Part shown: piece by piece, positions 25,077-34,298 of the stretch
How the letters are laid out: the number at the start of each line of letters is the position of its first letter
Position numbering within the stretch: the first letter of the stretch is position 1
Assembly: GCA_963674975.1 (NCBI GenBank)
Contig: OY771913.1
Span: 434,001 to 498,000 of the forward strand
Source: UBA4781 sp963674975
GTDB taxonomy: Bacteria; Chloroflexota; Anaerolineae; Anaerolineales; Anaerolineaceae
DNA: 64,000 bases
Direction of reading: 5' to 3'
Translations under genes and position numbers: made by a program
The notes under the pieces: generated by a model
Database searches by the model: none
What the model was told of the DNA's origin: nothing
Seen by the model: only the letters and a program-made list of their open reading frames with translations

Positions 25077-26333
25077 ATGCGTACAAGAGCGGTAATTTTA
25101 GCTGGGGGAGAAGGTACCCGGCTGGGTGTTCTGACCGCAAAACGAACTAAACCGGCTGTTTCGTTCGCAGGAAAATACCGCATCATTGATTTCTCCCTAT
25201 CAAATTGTGTCAACTCGAAAATTTTTGATGTAATGTTGATCACTCAATACCTTCCTCAATCGCTGATCCATCATATCGGATCCGGCGGTCCATGGGATTT
25301 GAATCGGGAGTTCACCGGCGGGATAAAGATCTTCACTCCTTTCAAAGGGAAAGGAATTAACTGGTTTACAGGGACCGCAGATGCTGTTAAACAGAATTTA
25401 AATTATATTCTCAGTAATGATCCCGATTATGTCCTCATTCTTTCAGGCGACCAGGTTTACTCGATGGATTTTGAAAAACTGATCCAGTTCCATCAGCACA
25501 CGAATGCTGAGGTTACTCTCTGCGTTCACAGTGTTCCCAAAGAACAGGCTTCGAATTTTGGCGTGATCGAGGCAGATGAATCCATGCAGGTGCGAAAATT
25601 TATTGAGAAACCGGATAAACCTTTCTCCAATCTGGTGAATATGGGCATCTATCTTTTCAATTCGAAAACCCTGCTGAAGTATCTAGCCGCTGATGCTCAT
25701 GATAAGACATCTCAACATGATTTTGGGAAGAACGTACTACCTGCCATCGTAAAAGATAAAGTAAAAATTTTCGCATACCACTATGACGATTACTGGGTGG
25801 ATGTCGGAACCATCCAATCATACTGGAAATCTCATATGGACCTGCTTACCAGCCCTCCTAAATATGATATCCGTAAAAGAAATTGGGTCATCCACACACG
25901 CTCGGAAGAACGTCCACCTGCTTTCATCCACGCCAATGCTCATGTCAATGCTTCGCTGATTTGTGATGGTTGTATAATTGAGCCCGATGTGCAGATCGAT
26001 AACAGCGTTATTTCACCCGGCGTGGTAATTAAACGGGGAACAAGAATAGAAAAATCAATCATTCTGACGGATACCATGATCGCACCAAACACAGCTATTT
26101 ATAAAGCTATTATCGATAAACATGTTTTTATCGGTGAAAGCTGCCAGATTGGTTCTTTGAAAAAACAGAAGAAAGCGATTGCCATGATCGGGAAAAATGC
26201 GATTCTCCCTGAAGAAACCATTCTTGAAGGAGGCGGAATGATCGGTTGTGATACTGCCCCTCGAGATTTTCATGAAAAAATAATCCATTTTGGAGAATTT
26301 GTATTACCGAAAGGAAGCAGTTATGACATTTGA
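25077..26333 (+). CDS. glgC: Glucose-1-phosphate adenylyltransferase
   Basis: Makes ADP-glucose from ATP and glucose-1-phosphate, the committed step of glycogen synthesis. 418 residues: LAGGEGTRLGVLTAKRTKPA (nucleotide and allosteric region), YRIIDFSLSNC, LSGDQVYSMDF, FIEKPDKP, YWVDVGTI, then a C-terminal left-handed beta-helix of hexapeptide repeats (about 280-400). In operon with glgA and malQ. Confidence 0.95.
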   Translation: MRTRAVILAGGEGTRLGVLTAKRTKPAVSFAGKYRIIDFSLSNCVNSKIFDVMLITQYLPQSLIHHIGSGGPWDLNREFTGGIKIFTPFKGKGINWFTGTADAVKQNLNYILSNDPDYVLILSGDQVYSMDFEKLIQFHQHTNAEVTLCVHSVPKEQASNFGVIEADESMQVRKFIEKPDKPFSNLVNMGIYLFNSKTLLKYLAADAHDKTSQHDFGKNVLPAIVKDKVKIFAYHYDDYWVDVGTIQSYWKSHMDLLTSPPKYDIRKRNWVIHTRSEERPPAFIHANAHVNASLICDGCIIEPDVQIDNSVISPGVVIKRGTRIEKSIILTDTMIAPNTAIYKAIIDKHVFIGESCQIGSLKKQKKAIAMIGKNAILPEETILEGGGMIGCDTAPRDFHEKIIHFGEFVLPKGSSYDI

Positions 26334-27813
26334 TCGTTCTTCAGGTGTGCTGCTGCACGTAAGCAGTCTTCCCGGTTCCGATGGAATCGGAGACCTTGGA
26401 AAACCAGCTTTTGATTTTGTAGATTTTCTTGTAAAAACAAAAACCAATTTCTGGCAGGTGCTTCCGCTGAATCCAACCGGATATGGGAACTCCCCCTATC
26501 AGGGTCTCTCGGCAACCGCCGGAAATCCCCTCTTTATTTCTCTGGATGCTCTTATTCCAATGGGGTTATTAACAAAAAAAGATCTCACCCATCGACCCCG
26601 CTTTGCACGCAGGAAAGTGGATTTTGGGGCGGTGCTTCCCTGGAAAATGGAAAAACTGCATCAGGCTTTTATCCATTATCATGAACAGCAGCCCGCTGAA
26701 CTTGCATCACAATTTAAGAGTTTCTGTAGAAAGAACAAAAGCTGGTTAGATGATTATGCCCTCTTCATGACCATCAAAGACCAGCAGGGTTTACAGCCCT
26801 GGGATACCTGGCCAAAGGAACTGCGCTTTCGCGATCCGACAGCTTTGAAAAAATTCCAGGAAGAAAACAGTAAAGCAGTAGAAGAGCATAAATTCCTGCA
26901 GTTCTTGTTTTTCATCCAGTGGCAGAAGGTAAAAAAGTACGCCAACGATCATGGTGTACAGATCATTGGAGATATTCCAATTTTCGTCGGATATGACTGC
27001 GCCGACACCTGGACTAATCCGGAACTTTTCTTTTTTGATAAGGAATACAAGCCAACCGTGGTAGCAGGAGTTCCACCAGATTTCTTTTCGAAGACAGGAC
27101 AATTATGGGGAAATCCGCTCTATGATTGGAAAAAGCACAAGAGAACTGCGTATGCCTGGTGGATCGAGCGTATCCGCCAGACCTTGAATTTGGTGGATAT
27201 CATCCGCCTGGATCATTTTAGAGGATTTGCCGGATATTACGAAATACCTGCCGGCTCGAAAACCGCCGAAAAGGGGCGATGGGTTAATGGACCCGGTAAA
27301 GATCTTTTTGATGCCCTGTACAAGCATTTCGGAGACCTGCCGTTCATTGCTGAAGATCTGGGCGTGATCACCCCGGATGTTGTTGAACTGCGTGAACGCT
27401 ATCACCTGCCGGGAATGAGGATCGTTCAATTTGGGTTCAATCCCATGCCTGAAAAAGGTTTTATCCCGCATAATTTCGAATCCAATACTGTTGCTTATAC
27501 TGGAACACATGATAACTCTACCGCATTGGGCTGGTACAGATCTGTACCCAGATCAGCCCGGGAAAGATTCAGAGCTTATACCGGTAATACCAGTGAAAGC
27601 GTTCCACACGCCATGATCCGCATTTTATGGCAGTCGGTTGCCCTGTTTGCCATCGCACCCATGCAGGATTTTTTGAACCTGGGAGACGAGGCGCGCATGA
27701 ATTACCCGAGTACCCTCGGTGGAAACTGGGAATGGAAAATGGATTCACGATGGAATTCTGCCAAACTTGAAAAATGGCTGTTGGAGATCAATCAATTGTA
27801 TGATCGCGTTTGA
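26323..27813 (+). CDS. malQ: 4-alpha-glucanotransferase (GH77)
   Basis: Disproportionates maltodextrins and works in glycogen turnover. 496 residues beginning TFDRSSGVLLHVSSLPG. Motifs: LPLNPTGYGNSPYQ, IIGDIPIFVGYDCAD, VDIIRLDHFRGFAGYYEIP (catalytic Asp), FIAEDLGVITPDV (acid Glu), TGTHDNSTALGWY. The start ATG at 26323 overlaps the last 11 nt of glgC and has AAGGAAG upstream. The protein starts in the family's usual place there. Its 3' end overlaps the convergent EamA gene by 26 nt. Confidence 0.94.
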   Translation: MTFDRSSGVLLHVSSLPGSDGIGDLGKPAFDFVDFLVKTKTNFWQVLPLNPTGYGNSPYQGLSATAGNPLFISLDALIPMGLLTKKDLTHRPRFARRKVDFGAVLPWKMEKLHQAFIHYHEQQPAELASQFKSFCRKNKSWLDDYALFMTIKDQQGLQPWDTWPKELRFRDPTALKKFQEENSKAVEEHKFLQFLFFIQWQKVKKYANDHGVQIIGDIPIFVGYDCADTWTNPELFFFDKEYKPTVVAGVPPDFFSKTGQLWGNPLYDWKKHKRTAYAWWIERIRQTLNLVDIIRLDHFRGFAGYYEIPAGSKTAEKGRWVNGPGKDLFDALYKHFGDLPFIAEDLGVITPDVVELRERYHLPGMRIVQFGFNPMPEKGFIPHNFESNTVAYTGTHDNSTALGWYRSVPRSARERFRAYTGNTSESVPHAMIRILWQSVALFAIAPMQDFLNLGDEARMNYPSTLGGNWEWKMDSRWNSAKLEKWLLEINQLYDRV

Positions 27814-28708
27814 GGCTGCCGTTCTGCAGCAGAAAAGCCAGCGAAATACCGGCAATCACGAAAAAACCGCCGATCAAATCATAATGCCCCGGGCTTTCTT
27901 TAAGAAATATCCAGGCTAGAATTACAGAACCAATCGGCTCACCAAGCAATGCAATGGATGCGTACACCGCATCCATTTTTCTTACCGCTGCATTGAACAG
28001 GGTATGTCCGAGAACCTGCGGGATCAATCCCAGCAGAAAAACCCAGCCCAATCCTGCTATCCATCCGGAAGAACAGGTATCCAGATCAGGGATAGAAAAA
28101 AGAAACGCAACCAAAGCGCTGATGCCATATACCAGAAAAACATAGCTCTTTAAGGATATCTCTTCCCTCGCGCTGCGTCCAGTCATAGTATACGCGGCTG
28201 CCATCCACGCTCCCACCAACGCGAGGAAATTTCCGGCTATCGTTGACAGATCAAATGAATTGAATTTCAGTCTCCCGGAAGGTCCTAAAAACAGAACTAA
28301 AATCCCAATCATGGCGATCGTCAATCCAATCATCACGCTTTTCGTGATCTTTTCTTTGAGAATAATGGGGGAAAACAATGCCACCCAGATCGGTGTGGTT
28401 GTTACCAGGATCACGGAACTTGCAATCCCGGTCAATTCCAATGACTTTATCCATACAATGAAGTGAATCCCGAGGAACAATCCTGCCAGCCCCACACGCA
28501 TCTTCTCTTTCCACTCCAGAGAAATGAAATCGTGCAGTGCAGTCTTCCCTCCAAAGGGGGCAAGCAGCAAAGTAGCAAAGAATAAACGACCAAATGCAAT
28601 CAAGCTGGATGGTAGAAATTGTTGAGCGGTTCGGATTAAAATGGAAGCAGTAGAAACCGCCAAAATTCCAATAAAAAGCATCAACGCAGGTTTGTTAAGA
28701 GTTTTCAT
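27788..28708 (-). CDS. EamA-family (DMT) transporter
   Basis: 306 residues with ten hydrophobic segments in two five-helix EamA repeats: IRTAQQFLPSSLIAFGRL in repeat 1, and LLGEPIGSVILAWIFLKE, the typical motif, in repeat 2. Exports or imports small metabolites. The substrate cannot be told. Divergent from the superoxide dismutase gene, and overlapping the malQ end on the other strand. Confidence 0.88.
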   Translation of the reverse strand: MKTLNKPALMLFIGILAVSTASILIRTAQQFLPSSLIAFGRLFFATLLLAPFGGKTALHDFISLEWKEKMRVGLAGLFLGIHFIVWIKSLELTGIASSVILVTTTPIWVALFSPIILKEKITKSVMIGLTIAMIGILVLFLGPSGRLKFNSFDLSTIAGNFLALVGAWMAAAYTMTGRSAREEISLKSYVFLVYGISALVAFLFSIPDLDTCSSGWIAGLGWVFLLGLIPQVLGHTLFNAAVRKMDAVYASIALLGEPIGSVILAWIFLKESPGHYDLIGGFFVIAGISLAFLLQNGSLKRDHTID

Positions 28709-28782
28709 ATAATTAATTCTTATTATTTAGACTATATTTATCTTAAATAAAATCTATATAATAAAATTACAAGGAGGCAATG

Positions 28783-29403
28783 ATGAGCTTTATTTTACCC
28801 GAACTTCCCTATGCATTCGATGCGCTTGAACCACATATGGATGCCCAAACCATGGAGATTCACCATGACAAGCATCATGCAGGCTACACCAAGAACCTGA
28901 ATGCAGCTCTTGAAAAGTATCCTGAGTATTTTGACAAATCTATTGAAAGCATTCTGGCTGATATTAATTCCATTCCCGAAGAAATTCGTACCGCGGTACG
29001 GAATAACGGCGGCGGTTATTTCCATCACAATCTATGGTGGACCGAACTAAGCCCCACTGCCGGCGGTGAACCAGATGGAACCCTGTTGGATGCCATCAAG
29101 AAGGATTTTGGTGATTTTGAAGCATTCAAAGATCAATTGACTGCTGCCGCCACAGGACGTTTTGGAAGCGGCTGGGCATGGTTGAGCAAAAGAAGCGACA
29201 AAACGCTGATCATTCACTCAACGCCCAATCAAGATTCTCCCCTTTCGCAGGGATTGATCCCTCTCCTGGGAATCGATGTCTGGGAACATGCTTACTATCT
29301 GAAATACCAGAACAGGCGGAAAGATTTTGTTGATGCTTTCTGGAATGTTGTGAACTGGGAAGAAATAGAACGTCGTTTTGTTGAAAGTACTCTTCCCGAG
29401 TAG
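28783..29403 (+). CDS. sodA: Superoxide dismutase (Mn/Fe family)
   Basis: 206 residues. Metal ligands lie in EIHHDKHHAGY (H27), GGGYFHHNLWW, and GIDVWEHAYYLKY (Asp and His). The body matches Mn-type enzymes (RFGSGWAWL, STPNQDSPLSQG), although the usual GGHANH is GGGYFHH here, so metal preference is uncertain. The second of two adjacent ATGs (28783) has the better 5-nt spacing from GGAGG. Signals exposure to oxygen in an otherwise anaerobic-looking gene set. Confidence 0.95.
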   Translation: MSFILPELPYAFDALEPHMDAQTMEIHHDKHHAGYTKNLNAALEKYPEYFDKSIESILADINSIPEEIRTAVRNNGGGYFHHNLWWTELSPTAGGEPDGTLLDAIKKDFGDFEAFKDQLTAAATGRFGSGWAWLSKRSDKTLIIHSTPNQDSPLSQGLIPLLGIDVWEHAYYLKYQNRRKDFVDAFWNVVNWEEIERRFVESTLPE

Positions 29404-29408
29404 TAATC

Positions 29409-29440
29409 AAAAAAGGAGTAGATATCTCTACTCCTTTTTT
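29409..29440. terminator. Bidirectional terminator between sodA and ppgK
   Basis: Stem AAAAAAGGAGTAGA / TCTACTCCTTTTTT with a 4-nt loop. The minus-strand stop of ppgK (29441-29439) touches its end. Confidence 0.85.
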
Positions 29441-30185
29441 ATTTTTTAGCATGTGCCGCATACCAGGCTGCTCCAATGATTCCCGCCATATTCAAATGCT
29501 GTGCAGGCAGCAATTTTGCTTTTACTTTTAGGTACTGGAAAAACTTTTCATGATACTTGCTTGCCCCGCCCCCAATGATGAGTACATCCGGGCTGAATAA
29601 TAATTCCAATCGATCGATATATTCCTGTAATAATTTAGACCATTCTTTCCATTTCAGATCTTTTTTTTGCCTGATCGCATCGGAAGCACGTTTCTCTGCA
29701 ATTTTCCCTCTGATTTCAAGATGCCCCATCTCGGTATTGGGCAGCATTTCTCCACGCACAAAAATCGAGCTCCCAATTCCGGTGCCCAGAGTCAGCACAA
29801 TGACGATTTCTTTTTGATAAGGTTTTCCGGCTCCAAAGCGCATTTCTGCAATACCGGCAGCATCGGCATCATTAATGGTGCTTGTCCTCAAACCGGTTTT
29901 TTGAAATACCTGCTCATTGATATTCAACCCGACCCATTTCTTGCTGATATTGGCAGCGCTTAAAGCAACACCATCCTTGACGATGGCAGGAAAACCAATC
30001 CCAATTGATCCCGCCCATTCAAGGGATGATACATATCCCGCAATGATTTCAATTGCTTTTTCCGGTTTGATATTCTTTTTTGTGGGATAGCGTTTTCTTT
30101 CTGTGATGAGTACGCCTTTTTTAGTATCGACCAACGCCCCTTTGATCGCCGTCCCGCCAATATCAATACCCAGTACTTTCGTCAT
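29439..30185 (-). CDS. ppgK: Polyphosphate glucokinase (ROK family)
   Basis: Phosphorylates glucose with inorganic polyphosphate and/or ATP. 248 residues: GIDIGGTAIKGALVDT (phosphate loop), NDADAAGIAEMRFGAG, LTLGTGIGSSIF and GHLEIRG, all typical of the PPGK branch of ROK kinases. The start at 30185 has GGAGGAG upstream. A longer in-frame start at 30203 would overlap mltG. Third gene of ruvX-mltG-ppgK. It would return glucose released from glycogen to glucose-6-phosphate. Confidence 0.9.
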   Translation of the reverse strand: MTKVLGIDIGGTAIKGALVDTKKGVLITERKRYPTKKNIKPEKAIEIIAGYVSSLEWAGSIGIGFPAIVKDGVALSAANISKKWVGLNINEQVFQKTGLRTSTINDADAAGIAEMRFGAGKPYQKEIVIVLTLGTGIGSSIFVRGEMLPNTEMGHLEIRGKIAEKRASDAIRQKKDLKWKEWSKLLQEYIDRLELLFSPDVLIIGGGASKYHEKFFQYLKVKAKLLPAQHLNMAGIIGAAWYAAHAKK

Positions 30186-30193
30186 GACTCCTC

Positions 30194-31312
30194 CTATGGA
30201 CAAGCGTTGGATTGCTGTTCGTTGTAGGTTTCCGCAAACACATGATATCCACTTCCGTCACAGGCTGATCGGAAATAAAAATAATTCGTTTGCTGCGGAA
30301 AAGCCACCGCGATCAGGCTGTTGATGCTGACCGAACAGATCGGTGTGGGTGGCAATCCATTGACTATATATGTATTATACGGAGAAATAACCGAAAGGTC
30401 CGCACCTGTGAGGGGCGTCTTCCACCAGGTCTGCGTTTGTTCATCCCAACCAAGCGCATACTGCGCGGTCGGATCGCTCTGCAGAGCCATATTCACCAGC
30501 AGCCGGTTGAGAAACACCGATGCAATGGTAGATTTTTCATCATCATGAACAGCTTCCCTTTCGATGATGGATGCAAGAGTAATGGCTTGATAGGGTGTCA
30601 AGCCCTGTTGAGAAAAAGCAGCGATCACTTCCGGTGTAAATTGAGCAGCAGTTTGATCGATCAGGTGCTGCACGAATTCCACCACACTGCTGTCGCGCTG
30701 AATTTCATACTTTCCGGCGAAGAGTAAACCCTCCAGATCGGGGGCATCTTGAAAAACTGCTGGCAGGGTTAGACCCGCCCGTGAGTCAATCAGTGCAAGA
30801 AAATCATCGGAAGAAAAATTCAACCCCGAGGTAGGAATGAGTTGGGCAATTTCTTCTATGCGCAAACCCGGCAAGATCACGAAATCCACGTCTTCGGGCG
30901 TTGGATCAAGCATGGCAGCCGCGATCTCAAGGGGTGTTTGAGCGGGAGAAAGAAAATAGGTCCCGCTTTGTAAAATGCGGTCATAACCTTTATAGATCAG
31001 ATAATTTAGAAAACTGCCTTCATCGGCGACCAAACCTGCTCTGGCAAGATTTTCGCTGATCTGAGCTGCGGAATCACCCGCTTGAACCAGGAATTCCTGC
31101 ACTGTATTTGTATTCATAACTGCTGGTTCTGTTAAAACTCCGCGCTTTAAAAAGAGTTGAACTTCCAGCTGTATCTTTTGATACACGCCCAGATTCCCAT
31201 CTGCCGTTCCGAATACTGCTGTTGTTTGGAAAGGAATTAAAAAGAAAAAAAGAAACAGAGCAGCAATAGAAAAAAGCAATAGAATTCCCGGCACGATCAA
31301 TAATTTTTTCAT
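30194..31312 (-). CDS. mltG: Endolytic murein transglycosylase MltG
   Basis: Cuts nascent glycan strands and sets their length. 372 residues with one N-terminal membrane helix (about 4-28), a LysM-like region, and the YceG domain: LPGLRIEEIAQLI, LEGLLFAGKYEI, LASIIEREAV with the catalytic Glu, VFLNRL, MALQSDPTAQYALG, SPYNTYIVNGLPPTPI. Overlaps the end of ruvX by 4 nt. The ruvX-mltG pairing is common. Confidence 0.93.
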   Translation of the reverse strand: MKKLLIVPGILLLFSIAALFLFFFLIPFQTTAVFGTADGNLGVYQKIQLEVQLFLKRGVLTEPAVMNTNTVQEFLVQAGDSAAQISENLARAGLVADEGSFLNYLIYKGYDRILQSGTYFLSPAQTPLEIAAAMLDPTPEDVDFVILPGLRIEEIAQLIPTSGLNFSSDDFLALIDSRAGLTLPAVFQDAPDLEGLLFAGKYEIQRDSSVVEFVQHLIDQTAAQFTPEVIAAFSQQGLTPYQAITLASIIEREAVHDDEKSTIASVFLNRLLVNMALQSDPTAQYALGWDEQTQTWWKTPLTGADLSVISPYNTYIVNGLPPTPICSVSINSLIAVAFPQQTNYFYFRSACDGSGYHVFAETYNEQQSNACP

Positions 31313-31758
31313 AGTCGGTCTTCCTTTTCAAAATGAGCATCGATATACGACTGCAGCAAGATACAGGCTGCCACATCATCCAGATGACCCCGGCGCTGCT
31401 TGCGCCGTACACCCATCTCTCGCCGCGACTGCTGGGCAGCTTTTGTGGTGTCTGTTTCGTCCCAATATTCCAGCGGTATTTCCTCAATGTTCAAGATCGC
31501 TTCTCCTAACCGTTGCGCTCTGCGCCCCGCATAAGTGGGTTCGCCTTCATCGGTATAGGTAATGCCCACAATGATCCTGCCTACATTCTGTTCTCGACAG
31601 ATCACGACGATAGCTTTCGCGCTGCTTGCATAAGAAGCATGTGGAATAACGATGAGCGGGCGCGAGATCGTTCCGGTAGGATCGGAAATGGAAATCCCGA
31701 TGCGCTTCTCTCCCGGATCGATACCCAGCAACCTTTTTTTCATTTCATTATCTGCCAT
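31309..31758 (-). CDS. ruvX: RuvX/YqgF family putative Holliday junction resolvase
   Basis: RNase H-fold protein. The family is implicated in 16S/23S rRNA maturation as well as resolvase activity. 149 residues from the chosen start: LLGIDPGEKRIGISISDP, VGITYTDEGEP and DDVAACILLQSY supply the acidic site. ATG at 31758 is chosen because a TATAAT (31771-31766) overlaps the next upstream ATG. ATG at 31743 is also possible. First gene of ruvX-mltG-ppgK. Confidence 0.9.
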   Translation of the reverse strand: MADNEMKKRLLGIDPGEKRIGISISDPTGTISRPLIVIPHASYASSAKAIVVICREQNVGRIIVGITYTDEGEPTYAGRRAQRLGEAILNIEEIPLEYWDETDTTKAAQQSRREMGVRRKQRRGHLDDVAACILLQSYIDAHFEKEDRL

Positions 31759-31765
31759 CTCTGGC

Positions 31766-31771
31766 ATTATA
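31766..31771 (-). promoter_or_regulatory. -10 box directly before ruvX
   Basis: TATAAT on the minus strand, 7 nt before the ATG at 31758. This suggests a leaderless transcript. Confidence 0.4.
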
Positions 31772-31868
31772 CATTACTTGATTTAGAAAAAATATTGTTC
31801 ATAAAAATGAACAGAATTTGAAAATTGATATCTAATATTTTGATAATATGTTCTCCCCAAGATATCCG

Positions 31869-31874
31869 TATAAT
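31869..31874 (+). promoter_or_regulatory. -10 box directly before a lipoprotein gene
   Basis: TATAAT, 6 nt before the ATG at 31881, with no ribosome site between. Consistent with a leaderless mRNA. Confidence 0.42.
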
Positions 31875-31880
31875 AGAAAC

Positions 31881-32711
31881 ATGGACAAAAAACTCAATTC
31901 AAATATAAAAACTATCTTTCTACTCGGTTTTCTATTGGTCGGATTGGGAGCTTGCAATTTCCCCTTATCCCAAGATAATACTTTTGATGCCCAGGTTGCC
32001 ACTCAGGCAGCTTATGCTTTTACACAGACCGCCCAGGTGGCGCAGATCCTTGCCACCAGTAATCCGGTCACTGCAACTCCTGAAATGCCTACCCTCACCC
32101 CCACCAATGAACCGGATAATCCTAAAGAGCAGTTGGGAGCAGCCGCCTGGCAGGATACCCTGACAAACGGCAGCAGCTTCGGGTTGGATGCCAGTGAACT
32201 GCAGATCAGCGGCACCAATGCGACCGTTTGGGTGGATGATGGTAGTTTCAACATGTACCGCCCCACCGCATCGGGTGGATATATTTGGTACTGCGCTTAT
32301 CCCAACATCACCGATTTTTACGTCGAGGCGAAATTCGAAACACAGAACTGCAACGGAAGCGATGAGTATGGAATGTTCGTCCGCAAATCAGATTTCAGTG
32401 AAAATACAGGTTATTACTTCATTGCCACCGGTGAAGGCAAATACAACCTGATGCGCTGGACCTCCAGCGGTTCCACGCTGCTGGGAGACTGGGAAACCAG
32501 CGAGTTTCTCAACAAGGGACCCAATGCGATTAACACCCTGGGCATTTGGGCTGAAGGCACCACTCTCAAGCTTTACATCAACGATCATTTCGTTGCAGAA
32601 TTCGAAGACAGCGCACTGACATCAGGATATTTTGGATTATTCACCAACGCCAGACAATCTGGCGGCATGCTTGTGAAAATGGATGAGATCACTTATTGGA
32701 ATCTACCCTGA
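31881..32711 (+). CDS. Lipoprotein with a concanavalin-like C-terminal domain
   Basis: 276 residues. Signal peptide with lipobox LGAC (C25), an Ala/Gln/Thr-rich region repeating AxxTA-like units, a Thr/Pro linker (TATPEMPTLTPT) and a C-terminal domain of about 180 residues. Features such as FYVEAKFETQNCNG, YGMFVRKSD, LGIWAEGTTLKLYIND and SGYFGLFTNA resemble the LamG/DUF1080-type jelly roll that binds or cleaves glycans. Surface-anchored. The exact ligand is unknown. Followed 15 nt later by msrP. Confidence 0.75.
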   Translation: MDKKLNSNIKTIFLLGFLLVGLGACNFPLSQDNTFDAQVATQAAYAFTQTAQVAQILATSNPVTATPEMPTLTPTNEPDNPKEQLGAAAWQDTLTNGSSFGLDASELQISGTNATVWVDDGSFNMYRPTASGGYIWYCAYPNITDFYVEAKFETQNCNGSDEYGMFVRKSDFSENTGYYFIATGEGKYNLMRWTSSGSTLLGDWETSEFLNKGPNAINTLGIWAEGTTLKLYINDHFVAEFEDSALTSGYFGLFTNARQSGGMLVKMDEITYWNLP

Positions 32712-32726
32712 GAAATTCGAGGCATC

Positions 32727-33650
32727 ATGCCTGATAAAAAGATCGAAGAGATTACCCCCGAAAAGCTTTATCAATCACGGCGCGCTTTCATAAAAAGCGC
32801 TCTAACCTATTCATCCGCTGCTTTTCTTGCAGCCTGTAAGGCAAGCGCAACCGGAACGACCGTGCAGCCTACCTCCAGCGGAATCACTGACGAATTCGGA
32901 GATCCAGCCACAACCGGAGAGGATGTTTTTGGTTTTACCAACTATTATGAATTCTCCTCCGATAAAAATGAACCAACCAAACTGGCAGAGGATTTCCAAA
33001 CTTCTCCGTGGACCATTCAGATTGGCGGATTGGTGAAAAATCCGCTGGAATTAACTGCAGAAGACTTGAAATCCCAGTTTTCACAAATTGAGCGGGTATA
33101 CCGCATGCGCTGTGTTGAAGGCTGGTCTATGGTCATCCCGTGGCTCGGCATTCCATTGAAGGAAGTTTTGGATGCAGTTAAACCGACATCCGCTGTGCAG
33201 TATGTTCGCTTTGAAGGGGTATTCGATCCCGAACAGCTGCCGGGGCAGAAATATTCAACTTACCCTTGGCCTTACATAGAAGGGCTGCGACTTGATGAAG
33301 CCATGCACGACCTCACCCTGCTGGGAACAGGCATCTATGGCAAAGACCTGACTCCGCAAAACGGTGCACCTCTCCGCCTAGTGGTTCCCTGGAAATACGG
33401 ATTTAAATCCATCAAAGCCATAAAAAAGATCGAACTTGTAAAAGAGATGCCCACCTCATTCTGGATGGCGCTTGCTCCCCACGAGTATGGCTTTTATGCC
33501 AATGTCAATCCCAATGTTCCCCACCCGCGCTGGTCGCAGGCTACAGAACGCCGCATCGGGGAATCGGGGCGGCGGGATACACTGCTTTTCAACGGCTACG
33601 ATGAAGTGGCAGAGCTATATTCCGGCATGGACCTCAGTATCAATTTCTGA
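32727..33650 (+). CDS. msrP: Protein-methionine-sulfoxide reductase, molybdopterin subunit
   Basis: Repairs oxidised methionines in exported proteins with a Mo-molybdopterin centre. 307 residues. N-terminal Tat signal SRRAFIK (R18, R19) is followed by FLAAC (C37), a lipobox, so the protein is probably exported folded and then lipid-anchored. The Mo-ligand Cys is in YRMRCVEGWSM (C129). Other family blocks are TNYYEF, WTIQIGGLV, QNGAPLRLVVPWKYGFKSIK. The stop overlaps the msrQ start (TGATG). Confidence 0.93.
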   Translation: MPDKKIEEITPEKLYQSRRAFIKSALTYSSAAFLAACKASATGTTVQPTSSGITDEFGDPATTGEDVFGFTNYYEFSSDKNEPTKLAEDFQTSPWTIQIGGLVKNPLELTAEDLKSQFSQIERVYRMRCVEGWSMVIPWLGIPLKEVLDAVKPTSAVQYVRFEGVFDPEQLPGQKYSTYPWPYIEGLRLDEAMHDLTLLGTGIYGKDLTPQNGAPLRLVVPWKYGFKSIKAIKKIELVKEMPTSFWMALAPHEYGFYANVNPNVPHPRWSQATERRIGESGRRDTLLFNGYDEVAELYSGMDLSINF

Positions 33651-34285
33651 TGAGAAAAAAGCCTTCTACTATCCAGATCCTTTCGTTTTTAGCCTCACTT
33701 ATTCCTGCCACCTGGTTTATTATTAACTATGCGAAAGGGGCATATTCTTCATACCCCACCTTGTTCCTGACGCAGTTTTCAGGGAAATGGGCGATCATAT
33801 TCCTATTGATATCGCTTGCCTGCACACCCCTGCAGACGATCTTTCACATGAATTTCTTTATACAGGCGCGCAAAATCATTGGATTGGCAGCTTTTTACTA
33901 TGCGGCAGTTCACGCAGGTACCTTTATCATCCTCGATTATCAATTCAATCTACGCTGGTTGATCCCTGAATTCCAAACCAAGCCCTATCTGCTGCTGGGA
34001 TTGGCAGCCCTTCTCCTCCTACTCTGCCTGGCTTTGACCTCAGGGAAGCATTTTCAAAGGAAATTCTCGAAACTGTGGATAAAAATCCACCGCTTCGTAT
34101 ATCTGATCGGGCTGCTGGTATTACTGCACAGTTACTTCGCCATCAAGGGAGAGAAAAGCACCGCTTTTGTGAATCTTGCCATTTATCTCATTCTGATGCT
34201 TCTGCGCATTCCGACGATCAGGGATAAAATTTCCTTAAAAGACCACAAAACCTTTCAAAACTTGAACCATTGGCTGAATTCCTGA
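33650..34285 (+). CDS. msrQ: MsrPQ system heme-binding membrane subunit
   Basis: Hands electrons from the quinone pool or a flavin reductase to MsrP. 211 residues with about six membrane helices and the ferric-reductase-like pattern: His residues in IFHMNFF, AAVHAG, IHRFVY and LLHSYFAIKG for heme b. Begins inside the msrP stop codon. Together they form a complete msrPQ pair. Confidence 0.9.
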   Translation: MRKKPSTIQILSFLASLIPATWFIINYAKGAYSSYPTLFLTQFSGKWAIIFLLISLACTPLQTIFHMNFFIQARKIIGLAAFYYAAVHAGTFIILDYQFNLRWLIPEFQTKPYLLLGLAALLLLLCLALTSGKHFQRKFSKLWIKIHRFVYLIGLLVLLHSYFAIKGEKSTAFVNLAIYLILMLLRIPTIRDKISLKDHKTFQNLNHWLNS

Positions 34286-34298
34286 TAGGATTAAGGGG

